Shown here: positions 46,449 through 53,335 of the stretch, one piece after another
Numbering within the stretch: the first letter of the stretch is position 1
How the letters are laid out: each line of letters opens with the position of its first letter
Source: Planctomycetota bacterium
Lineage (GTDB): Bacteria; Planctomycetota; SZUA-567; H5-PLA8
Length of the DNA: 57,583 nt
Assembly (NCBI GenBank): GCA_023150555.1
Contig: JAKLKQ010000043.1
Span: 1 to 57,583, forward strand
Direction of reading: 5' to 3'
Position numbers and translations under genes: made by a program
Notes under the pieces: model-generated
Databases searched by the model: none
Seen by the model: only the letters and a program-made list of their open reading frames with translations
Told to the model about the DNA's origin: nothing

Positions 46449-46775
46449 ATGGCGAAGAAGACGAGCAAGCCCCCCGGCGCCTACCGCGAGGCCAAGGCCA
46501 AGTACCCGGAGGTCCTGGACGCGTACGAAGCCTTCGGCGCGGCCCTGAGCAAGGCCGGACCCTTGGGCGAACGCGAGCAGCGCCTGGTCAAACTCGGCCT
46601 GGCCTTCGGTGCGCGCATGGAAGGCGCGGCGCACAGCGCCGTGCGCAAGGCCCGCGACGCCGGCGTGACGCCCGACGAGATCCGCCACGCCGCGCTGCTG
46701 GCCATGAACACGATGGGCTTCGCCAACGGTATGGCCTTCCTGCACTGGGCCAACGACGTCCTGGACGCGGAATAA
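46449..46775 (+). CDS. Carboxymuconolactone-decarboxylase-like protein lacking the Cys pair
   Basis: 108 residues, all-helical AhpD/CMD-like fold: KAGPLGEREQRLVKLGLAFG, then RMEGAAHSAVRKARDAGVTPDEIRHAALLAM and a FANGMAFLHWANDV tail. The usual ExxCxxCxxxH is reduced to MEGAAH, so His remains while both cysteines are lost and peroxidase-type redox chemistry is unlikely. The ATG has AAAGGA 7 bases upstream, and it lies 16 bases after the M48 gene. Confidence 0.82.
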   Translation: MAKKTSKPPGAYREAKAKYPEVLDAYEAFGAALSKAGPLGEREQRLVKLGLAFGARMEGAAHSAVRKARDAGVTPDEIRHAALLAMNTMGFANGMAFLHWANDVLDAE

Positions 46776-46843
46776 GCTCACGCAAAGCCGCTAAGGCGCA
46801 AAGATTTATTCAATTTCAATCCCGTTACGCGAAAGGGGAATTT

Positions 46844-47287
46844 ATGCGACTCCAATTCCAAAATCTTCTCTTGGTCTCTTGGTTTCTTGGCTGTTTGTTC
46901 CTTGCGAACTCCGCGCGCGCCACCGAAGAGACCATCCGCGGCACGCTGGAGACCACGGCCAAGGCCGGCGCCACCGCCCAGATCACCGATGCCATGAAGG
47001 AGATCTACTACGTCGTCAAGACGCCCGAGGCCGAAAAGGCCTGCGCGGGGATGATCGGCCGCAAGGTCGCGCTGGTGGGCATCGTCGAGCAACGCACCGG
47101 GGACGCCGACTACTTCTTCAAGCTGCGCACCGTCGAGGAGTTGAAGCCGAAGGGCGAGCAGCCCGCGAAGGATGGCGAACCGGACGCGCCCGCGCCCAAA
47201 GACGACGCCAACGCGCCGAAGGACTTCGGCACCGTGAAGGACGCAGAGCCGAAGAAGAGCGACGCCCCGCCGCCGAAAGCCGAGTAG
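46844..47287 (+). CDS. Hypothetical secreted protein
   Basis: 147 residues. A signal peptide (LLLVSWFLGCLFLANSARA, cleavage near residue 26) is followed by a small beta-rich domain (TIRGTLETTAKAGATAQITD...GRKVALVGIVEQR) that resembles an OB- or bacterial SH3-like fold in pattern. A low-complexity Pro/Asp/Lys tail from about residue 105 closes it. No family is recognised. It has a GGGGAA site before the ATG and lies 68 bases after the preceding gene; the small gene at 47298 follows in 10 bases. Confidence 0.7.
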   Translation: MRLQFQNLLLVSWFLGCLFLANSARATEETIRGTLETTAKAGATAQITDAMKEIYYVVKTPEAEKACAGMIGRKVALVGIVEQRTGDADYFFKLRTVEELKPKGEQPAKDGEPDAPAPKDDANAPKDFGTVKDAEPKKSDAPPPKAE

Positions 47288-47297
47288 CGAGCCAACC

Positions 47298-47426
47298 ATG
47301 TTCTGGGAAGGCCTGCTGATCGGCACCACCTTGGCGTTCTTCGTGCTGCTGGTGCGGCAGGTGCGCCGCTCGCGCGGACTCTTCCGCAAGCCCCCGCCCG
47401 ACGACGACCACAAAAAGAACGTGTAG
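47298..47426 (+). CDS. 42-residue single-helix membrane protein
   Basis: MFWEGLLIGTTLAFFVLLV begins a hydrophobic helix, followed by a basic stretch (RQVRRSRGLFRK) and a polar KPPPDDDHKKNV tail. The N-out/C-in topology follows from the positive residues after the helix. It starts 10 bases after the stop of the secreted-protein gene and ends 4 bases before a convergent gene, so translation is probably coupled. Small membrane proteins of this layout often tune a partner; none is known here. Confidence 0.6.
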   Translation: MFWEGLLIGTTLAFFVLLVRQVRRSRGLFRKPPPDDDHKKNV

Positions 47427-47430
47427 GATT

Positions 47431-48009
47431 TCAGCGCCACTTGCCCAGCGCACGCAGGACGATCGCCGCCGCCGCGAGAAAGCCCAGCAGCCCAACCACC
47501 AGGCAACCGATGTCGGCGATGCGAAGCCCGGCCTTGCGCTCGCCGAACTCGGTCTCGACGTGCGGGTTGCTGCGCGGCCGGTACGGCCGGTAGCGGTAGT
47601 CCCACGCGCGCAGGCGCGCCTGCACTTCCGGCGGGTAGTCCTCCGACGGCGCGCGCGGCTTGACCGCACGCAATGCGTTCGCGCTGTTCTTTCCGTAACG
47701 CTTCTCGAAGGCCGCGAAGGCCGCCTCGGCCTCGGGCCCCTGCCTGCGCGTCAGCAGCCAGGCCGCGCCGGCGCGGGCGAAGTCCTTCATCGCATAGAGC
47801 GCCTCGCCCAGCAGCAGGTAGGCGTCTTCGGAGTACTCGCCTTTCCGGTGCAGCGTGTAGAGGAATCCGGTCAGGCGGTCGCGGGCCAGGTCGGGGCGCC
47901 CGGCCTCGAGGTCGCGGCGTGCGCGTGCAAGCGCGCCGTCGCGTGGCGCGCGGGCATTGGGGCCATCACCGGTTGCGTCGGAGGAATCGGAGCGCGGAAG
48001 GGTGTCCAT
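47431..48009 (-). CDS. DUF6584-like protein with C-terminal membrane helix
   Basis: 192 residues. The LARARRDLEAGRPDLARDRL opening and the LLGEALYAMKDFARAGAAWLL repeat look like the TPR-type DUF6584 family. A polar YRPYRPR stretch and one C-terminal membrane helix (DIGCLVVGLLGFLAAAAIVLRAL) follow, so the repeat part is probably cytoplasmic. The ATG at 48009 is chosen; the upstream extension in frame is low-complexity. It is the last gene of a three-gene minus-strand group. Confidence 0.65.
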   Translation of the reverse strand: MDTLPRSDSSDATGDGPNARAPRDGALARARRDLEAGRPDLARDRLTGFLYTLHRKGEYSEDAYLLLGEALYAMKDFARAGAAWLLTRRQGPEAEAAFAAFEKRYGKNSANALRAVKPRAPSEDYPPEVQARLRAWDYRYRPYRPRSNPHVETEFGERKAGLRIADIGCLVVGLLGFLAAAAIVLRALGKWR

Positions 48010-48070
48010 CGCCAGAGCGAAGCTCCGCGTCCGGGATGCCCCGGCGCGGAGCGCCCTCACGTCCGGCTGC

Positions 48071-48175
48071 TCAGCGCTTGTACTGGCTGCGGGGCTTGCC
48101 GCGGCCGGGCTTGCGCCCGTGGTTGGCGCGCTTGTTGCGCTTCTGCAGCGACTTCCACTTCTTGTGCGATGCCAT
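48071..48175 (-). CDS. 34-residue highly basic protein, ribosomal-protein-like
   Basis: MASHKKWKSLQKRNKRANHG opens a peptide with 14 Lys/Arg and no acidic residue in 34 positions, rich in Gly and Pro after residue 20. TGGAGAAG lies 5-8 bases before the ATG, a strong site for such a short gene. The composition and size recall small ribosome-associated proteins such as bTHX or COX24-like peptides, but I find no clear match and make no claim beyond RNA binding being likely. It lies 36 bases after the upstream minus-strand gene. Confidence 0.65.
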   Translation of the reverse strand: MASHKKWKSLQKRNKRANHGRKPGRGKPRSQYKR

Positions 48176-48211
48176 GATCTTCTCCAAATCTCCTGCCCGT
48201 GGGGTCAGGGG

Positions 48212-48580
48212 TCAAGCTTCTTCGAGCGGCTTCTCGCCTTCGGTCTTGCCCTTATCGTCCGCCGGCGCCAACTGTTTGCGCGCGAACGCGGCCATGCTGT
48301 CCTTTTTCAGGCTCTCGGCTTTCGACGCCGCGGCCTGCCAGTCGGCTTCGGTGACCAATTTCCGGTCAAAGCGCTGCAGCCGGAAAAGCAGGAACGAATC
48401 CCCCTGCGCCAGCGCCACCTTCTTGACCTCGGCGATGCCGTCCCGGTCGTTGGCCTTCTCGAAGAAGTCCAGCGCGTCCGAGTACGCCTCCTTGGCCAGG
48501 TACCCGCGGCCGGCCGCCGAGAGCGCTTTCGGCGAGGTCTTGGGTCCGTGCAACTGATCGCGCTTCTGGATGTATTGCAC
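48212..48580 (-). CDS. Hypothetical TPR-like protein
   Basis: 122 residues, largely helical and charged: GRGYLAKEAYSDALDFFEKANDRDGIAEVKK looks like one and a half TPR units, with a DWQAAASKAESLKKDSMAAFARKQL helix later and a Lys/Glu-rich tail. The GTG start at 48580 is chosen because GGAG lies about 10 bases upstream and a promoter with TACAAT sits 30 bases before it. No function can be assigned. It is divergent from purB. Confidence 0.65.
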   Translation of the reverse strand: MQYIQKRDQLHGPKTSPKALSAAGRGYLAKEAYSDALDFFEKANDRDGIAEVKKVALAQGDSFLLFRLQRFDRKLVTEADWQAAASKAESLKKDSMAAFARKQLAPADDKGKTEGEKPLEEA

Positions 48581-48615
48581 GGCCGCAGCTCCAGGGTCTC
48601 GCCAAAGCGGGGGGA

Positions 48616-48643
48616 ATTGTACACACCCGGGGCCGAGGTTCAA
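48616..48643 (-). promoter_or_regulatory. Promoter of the small-gene operon 48580-47431
   Basis: On the minus strand TTGAAC (48638-48643) and TACAAT (48616-48621) are 16 bases apart. Transcription would start near 48609, about 29 bases before the GTG start codon. Confidence 0.6.
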
Positions 48644-48685
48644 CTACCGGTAGGGGCAGCCTTTACCCGGCCGCCTCCGGTGTCC

Positions 48686-48715
48686 TTGATTCCTTGGGGA
48701 AGGCGCAGATAGTAG
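48686..48715 (+). promoter_or_regulatory. Candidate purB promoter
   Basis: TTGATT (48686-48691) and TAGTAG (48710-48715) are 18 bases apart, about 50 bases before the purB ATG. The -10 is a modest match. With the divergent promoter at 48616-48643 it would form a back-to-back pair. Confidence 0.35.
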
Positions 48716-48766
48716 GGAATGCCAAGACCAATGCCAGCCGTCACGCACCGGGACCGGGGAGGCCGC

Positions 48767-50326
48767 ATGCCCGCTCGAAAGTCCGTCTCACGAAACCGCT
48801 CGGCCAATGGCAGCAAGGATAAACCCGCCGCCGCCGCTCGCGGGGTCAGAGCCCAGGCCAAGCGCCCCGCGCCCGCACCGGCGGGTGCCGCCGACGCGCG
48901 CCGCGCCTACGAGAACCCGCTGACCAGCCGATACGGCTCGAAGGAGATGTCCTTCATCTTCAGCCCGCAGTTCAAGTTCACGACCTGGCGACGGCTGTGG
49001 GTGGCGCTGGCCGAGGGCGAGCGCATCCTGGGCCTGCCGGTGACCGAGAAGCAGATCGCGCAGATGCGCGCGCACCTGGAAGACATCAACTTCGAGGATG
49101 CCGAGGCCAAGGAAAAGGAGATCCGCCACGACGTAATGAGCCACGTGCACGCCTTCGGCGTGCAGGCGCCGGACGCCAAGCCCATCATCCACCTCGGCGC
49201 CACCAGCGCCTACGTCACCGACAACACGGACCTGCTGCAGATGAAGGAAGCGCTGGACCTGCTGGCGCACAAGACGCTGAACGTGATCGCGGCGCTGGCG
49301 AGTTTCGCCGAGGCGCATCGCGACCTGCCCACGCTGGCCTTCACGCACTTCCAGGCGGCCCAGCCCACGACCGTGGGCAAGCGCGCGACCCTGTGGATCC
49401 AGGACCTGCTGATGGACCTGGAGGAGATCCAGCGCCTGAAGGAAGCGATGCCGTTCCTGGGCGTGAAGGGCACCACCGGCACGCAGGCCAGCTTCCTGAA
49501 TCTCTTCGACGGCGACATGCAGAAGGTCCACCGGCTCGAACACGTCGTCGCCGAAGAGATGGGCTTCAAGCGCGTCTTGCCCGTCAGCGGGCAGACCTAC
49601 ACGCGCAAGATCGACTACCAGGTCTTGCAGGCGCTGGGCGGCGTGGCGCAGAGCGCCCACAAGTTCGCCAACGACCTGCGCCTGCTGGCTCATTTGAAGG
49701 AAGTCGAGGAGCCCTTCGAGAAGGGCCAGGTGGGCAGCTCGGCGATGGCCTACAAGCGCAACCCCATGCGCGCCGAGCGCATGACCGGCCTGGCGCGGCA
49801 CCTGCTGGTGCTGGTGCTCGACCCGGCGCTGACCGCCGCCGAGCAGTGGTTCGAACGCACGCTCGACGACAGCTCCAACAAGCGCATCGCCGTGCCCGAG
49901 GCATTCCTGACCGCCGACATCGTGCTCGAGACCTACCTCAACGTCGCGCAGAACCTGGTCGTCTACCCGGCGGTGATCGAGGCGCACCTGAAGGCCGAAC
50001 TGCCGTTCATTGCCACCGAGAACATCCTGATGGAGGCGGTCAAGCGCGGCGGCGACCGCCAGGACCTGCACGAACGCATCCGCCGCCACAGCCAGAAGGC
50101 CGCCGAAGAAGTGAAACTCCACGGCCGCGAGAACGACCTGCTGGAACGCATCGCGAAGGACAAGGCCTTCGGCATCTCGAAGGCCGACGTCGAACGCCTG
50201 ACCGACGCCAGCAACTTCATCGGCCTGGCCAGCGAACAGACCGAATCGTTCCTGCACGACCACGTCCAGCCGCTGCTGAAGTCGCACCGCGCCTGGCTGG
50301 GCCGCACGGGCCAGGTGAGCGTGTAG
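48767..50326 (+). CDS. purB: Adenylosuccinate lyase
   Basis: 519 residues. It catalyses two eliminations in purine synthesis: SAICAR to AICAR, and adenylosuccinate to AMP. The fumarase/ASL superfamily signature GSSAMAYKRNPMRAE is present, with TSAYVTDNTD and the catalytic His region THFQAAQPTTVGKR before it. The first ~50 residues are a basic, Ala/Pro-rich extension not found in most family members. The ATG at 48767 follows GGGGAGG closely; an upstream in-frame ATG has no ribosome binding site. It is followed after 6 bases by the DUF1802 gene. Confidence 0.95.
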   Translation: MPARKSVSRNRSANGSKDKPAAAARGVRAQAKRPAPAPAGAADARRAYENPLTSRYGSKEMSFIFSPQFKFTTWRRLWVALAEGERILGLPVTEKQIAQMRAHLEDINFEDAEAKEKEIRHDVMSHVHAFGVQAPDAKPIIHLGATSAYVTDNTDLLQMKEALDLLAHKTLNVIAALASFAEAHRDLPTLAFTHFQAAQPTTVGKRATLWIQDLLMDLEEIQRLKEAMPFLGVKGTTGTQASFLNLFDGDMQKVHRLEHVVAEEMGFKRVLPVSGQTYTRKIDYQVLQALGGVAQSAHKFANDLRLLAHLKEVEEPFEKGQVGSSAMAYKRNPMRAERMTGLARHLLVLVLDPALTAAEQWFERTLDDSSNKRIAVPEAFLTADIVLETYLNVAQNLVVYPAVIEAHLKAELPFIATENILMEAVKRGGDRQDLHERIRRHSQKAAEEVKLHGRENDLLERIAKDKAFGISKADVERLTDASNFIGLASEQTESFLHDHVQPLLKSHRAWLGRTGQVSV

Positions 50327-50332
50327 ACGACC

Positions 50333-50905
50333 ATGCCCGCTACCTGCGCCGTCGCATACAAGGAATGGGCCGCCGTCGAAGCGGCGCTCGCCCAGGGCCG
50401 CTTCGTATTAACGCTGCGCAAGGGCGGCATCCACGAGAAGAAGGGCGAGTTCACCGTCGAGCACCGCGCCTTCTGGCTCTTCCCCACCCTGCTGCACCAG
50501 CGTGAGACCGACTTGATTCCGGACGTGCTGCCGCTGCTGGAAGAGAGCAAGCGCCACCCGCCGCCCGAAGGGCAGGTGCCGATCCGCTGCTTCGCGACCG
50601 TGACCGAGGCCGCCTACATCGACGCACTCGAGGCCGCCCACGCGCTCGAAGGGCTGCATCCCTTCACCCGAGCGGCGGTGGAGATGCGCTTCAACTACAA
50701 GAAGCCGGGGCTGTGGGCGATAGTGCAGCGCCTGCACGCGCTTCCGCAGCCCGTCGTGATCGAGGACCACCGCACTTACGCCGGTTGCCGCAGTTGGGTG
50801 CCGCTGGTCGAGGCCCTGCCCACCGCAGGCGCAAAGCCCGTCCTGGACGACAACGCCTTCGAACAAAAACGCGCCGAAGTGGCGAAGCGCCTGCCCCCTC
50901 GCTAA
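50333..50905 (+). CDS. DUF1802 family protein
   Basis: 190 residues. The N-terminal AYKEWAAVEAALAQGRFVLTLRKGGIHE and the HRAFWLFPTLLHQ segment match DUF1802, a family of unknown function. It is soluble, with no signal peptide. It starts 6 bases after the purB stop, so the two are co-transcribed; whether that reflects a purine-related role is unknown. The start codon is the only ATG at the right place. Confidence 0.8.
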   Translation: MPATCAVAYKEWAAVEAALAQGRFVLTLRKGGIHEKKGEFTVEHRAFWLFPTLLHQRETDLIPDVLPLLEESKRHPPPEGQVPIRCFATVTEAAYIDALEAAHALEGLHPFTRAAVEMRFNYKKPGLWAIVQRLHALPQPVVIEDHRTYAGCRSWVPLVEALPTAGAKPVLDDNAFEQKRAEVAKRLPPR

Positions 50906-50947
50906 GCCAAGGTAAACAAGGTAGAATTAAAAAGTTGCCGCGAAGAC

Positions 50948-51060
50948 GTGTCGCCCATCGTTGGGTGCCATGGCACGAAGTGCCGTGCCGGTTACGCGAA
51001 AGTCTTACGCCCTCCCGGCACATCACTGCGTGATGTGGCACCCACGGAAAAGGGCGACAC
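50948..51060. repeat. Structured palindromic intergenic repeat (113 bp)
   Basis: The outer arms gtgtcgccc and gggcgacac pair at the ends, the next arms gggtgcca and tggcaccc pair inside, and two inner hairpins follow (ggcac/gtgcc and cacatcac/gtgatgtg). The whole can fold into a branched hairpin. It sits between the DUF1802 gene and an AT-richer orphan gene. Similar gggtgcca palindromes are common in planctomycete genomes as far as I recall, which is a recollection and not a search. Confidence 0.6.
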
Positions 51061-51119
51061 GGAGACCGGAAGCTTCGGATCGTGCCGGCCACCCGCTGAA
51101 GGTCTAGGGAAGCTAAAGC

Positions 51120-51494
51120 ATGAGCACCGGGAAAGGAAAAATTGCAGCTCAAAAAGGCGCACGCGGCATTTATGCCGAAATCGAACTTGAGGTTCTTCCG
51201 GTTCAGAAGGAATCGGTTGAGGTAGACCACTGTTACATATCTGGATGGACGCTATGGGGGGACGCTGTTAGAGAGGGCACGCAATTTGCCGCTGAATATG
51301 CCAGAGGTGTTTCCCAACACTCCGGATTTAGAGTCAAGGTGTTGGATATTAGGTATAACCCGGTTGAAAGTACAGATAGTGCTGTTTCGTACGTAACCGC
51401 GTTAGCCATGTATTCTGCCTTAAAGATTCCTCCCGACCCAGAATACAGATTTGATGCTAAAGACCTTACTTTTCATAAGCCCAAGCAAAAGTAA
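51120..51494 (+). CDS. Orphan hypothetical protein (AT-richer)
   Basis: 124 residues, no recognised family. It opens MSTGKGKIAAQKGARG and has an alternating strand pattern (YAEIELEVLPVQK, VEVDHCYISGWTLWG) and a helix near YVTALAMYSALKI, possibly a small alpha/beta domain. Codon use is much less GC-rich than its neighbours, a sign of recent arrival. AGGGAAG lies 11-16 bases before the ATG. It follows the 113-bp palindromic element directly. Confidence 0.6.
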   Translation: MSTGKGKIAAQKGARGIYAEIELEVLPVQKESVEVDHCYISGWTLWGDAVREGTQFAAEYARGVSQHSGFRVKVLDIRYNPVESTDSAVSYVTALAMYSALKIPPDPEYRFDAKDLTFHKPKQK

Positions 51495-51696
51495 AAGCCC
51501 CCGGTTCGGCGCGGCGGCGGCTGTGTGGAGCGCTTGTCGCTCGCCGGCGGGGTCGCTCGTCTCTTGCCGGCACAAAAAGGAAGTCGTTAAACAGATCTTT
51601 TCGTGCCGCCGGGGACGGCGGCGATCCCGCCGCCAAGATGGCGGCGCTCCATGGCCTACCACCTGAGCGTACGCTTTGCGCTAATACGGGAAAGAA

Positions 51697-53298
51697 CTAC
51701 TTCGCGACCGCCTGCTCGCGCTTGCGGCGTTCGGCGGCCATGTGCGCCTGGAACTTGAGCCACGCCTTGGGATCGGGCCCCAGGGCCTGGCCGGTGACGT
51801 GTTCGAGGAACTTCACCGTCGCGCGGGCCAGTTCCTCGTCGTCGTCCTTCACCAGCGGCGCCAGCACGCCCAGCGCGTCCTCGATCGAGGCCCGGCCGGT
51901 GCGCAGGCCCAGCACGCGCAACAGCAGCAGGCGCGCGCGATTGGCGACGCCTTCGTCCGGGTTCCTGCGCAGGTCCAGCAGCGGCGGCAGCACGCGCAGC
52001 ACGTCGGCATTCAGCTCCCGCGTGCCCAGGATATCGACCAGCTCGAAGGCCTTGCGCAGCACCACGGCGTCCGCCGCTTCGCCGGCGACCAGGACGTCGC
52101 AGACCGTCGCCAGCCCGTCGACGCGGCGGTCGCGCAGCAGTTCCTCGGCGGCCAGCGCGCCGCGCACGTGGCGCTGCAGCATGGCGCTCTCGCGCGAGGC
52201 GCCCGACTTGGCGTAGCGTTCGATCCACGCCAGATCCGCGGCCAGGCCCTTCCAGACGGCCGCGCCGGCCATCGGCCCGATCTCGACCAGGATCTTCGTC
52301 GCGCCGCCCTGCACCACCGCGCCGGGGACTTCGTCGAAGGCCGGCCCGAACCCGCCGTCCGGCGCCATCCGCAGCAGAAGCGTGATCGCGTCGACGAACG
52401 CGCGGCGCCGTTCGAACTGTACGCGCAACTCCGCCTCGCGCTCCTGCGCGGCGGCCAGTTCCTTCTCGCTGAAGGCCAGTTGCTGCTGCAGGCGGCTGCG
52501 CGCGCCGGGGTCTTCGTCCACGCGGCGCTGCACGTCGCCGACGCGCGCCTGGGCCTGCGCCGTGGCCTTGGCCGCGCGGTCCAGGCTCGCGGCGAGCAGC
52601 CGGCAAGTCGGATCGGATTCGAAGCCCAGGGCGCGCCGCCAGCGCGCCTGCCACAGGGCTTCCAGGCCTTCGAGCATCTGCTTGGGTCCGGGGCGTCCCG
52701 CCGCGTTCTCGAGGTCCAGCATAGCGAGCAGGTTTCCGTAGAGGCTGCTGCTGGGCGCGGGCCCGGCGTCGGGCTCTTCCAGGCTGACGGCGGTCTCGCC
52801 TTCGCCGCCGTAGACGGGCAGGAGAAATCCCTGGTGGTACAGGCTGCCGCGCAGCCAGCGCGCCAGGTCGTGCTTGGGATCGCGCCCGACCTTCTTCACT
52901 TCGGGCCCGCCCAGCGGCGTCTCGGAGCCAATCTCGGCCGGCTCGCCCTTGGCGCCCTTGCTTTCCTCTTCCGCCGCCGCAGCGGTCTCCTTCAAGCCGC
53001 GGTAGCGCTCGCCGTAAACGCTCAACTCCTCGACGTAGCGCTGGTATTCGCGGGCGGCGCGGTAGCGGACGTATTCGCCCACCTCTTCGGTGGTGCGCTG
53101 GGCCAGCGGCTGGATGGGGACGTGAATGCCGCCGCAGGTGGCGTAGTAGCCCTCGGTGAGCACGGGCGGCAACGGCGGCGCTTCGGGCGGCGGCGGCACG
53201 ACGTCGCCGTCGGCGGCGCGCGCGGAAGCGGCGAGGAAGATCAGAAGAACGGAAAATGCGAGGCGGAGCGCGGATGCCAAAGCGACGGCTTTGCGCAT
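51697..53298 (-). CDS. Secreted HEAT-like protein, paralogue 1 (533 aa)
   Basis: A signal peptide (LAFSVLLIFLAASARA) opens the protein. A TEGYYATCGGIHVPIQPL motif is near residue 48, a conserved RDPKHDLARWLRGSLYHQ block near 140, and a long coiled coil near 255-300. ARM/HEAT-like helical repeats (VVLRKAFELVDILGT, RARLLLLRVLGLRTG) lead to a C-terminal DPKAWLKFQAHMAAERRK. It shares these blocks with the next gene upstream, so the pair arose by duplication. HEAT tails of this LTGQ...AWLK type are frequent in planctomycetes. It is probably a periplasmic or surface protein-binding scaffold. Confidence 0.75.
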   Translation of the reverse strand: MRKAVALASALRLAFSVLLIFLAASARAADGDVVPPPPEAPPLPPVLTEGYYATCGGIHVPIQPLAQRTTEEVGEYVRYRAAREYQRYVEELSVYGERYRGLKETAAAAEEESKGAKGEPAEIGSETPLGGPEVKKVGRDPKHDLARWLRGSLYHQGFLLPVYGGEGETAVSLEEPDAGPAPSSSLYGNLLAMLDLENAAGRPGPKQMLEGLEALWQARWRRALGFESDPTCRLLAASLDRAAKATAQAQARVGDVQRRVDEDPGARSRLQQQLAFSEKELAAAQEREAELRVQFERRRAFVDAITLLLRMAPDGGFGPAFDEVPGAVVQGGATKILVEIGPMAGAAVWKGLAADLAWIERYAKSGASRESAMLQRHVRGALAAEELLRDRRVDGLATVCDVLVAGEAADAVVLRKAFELVDILGTRELNADVLRVLPPLLDLRRNPDEGVANRARLLLLRVLGLRTGRASIEDALGVLAPLVKDDDEELARATVKFLEHVTGQALGPDPKAWLKFQAHMAAERRKREQAVAK

Positions 53299-53335
53299 GA
53301 TTAGCAGCTCGTTGAATCGGCGGCCGCGGCGAGGC

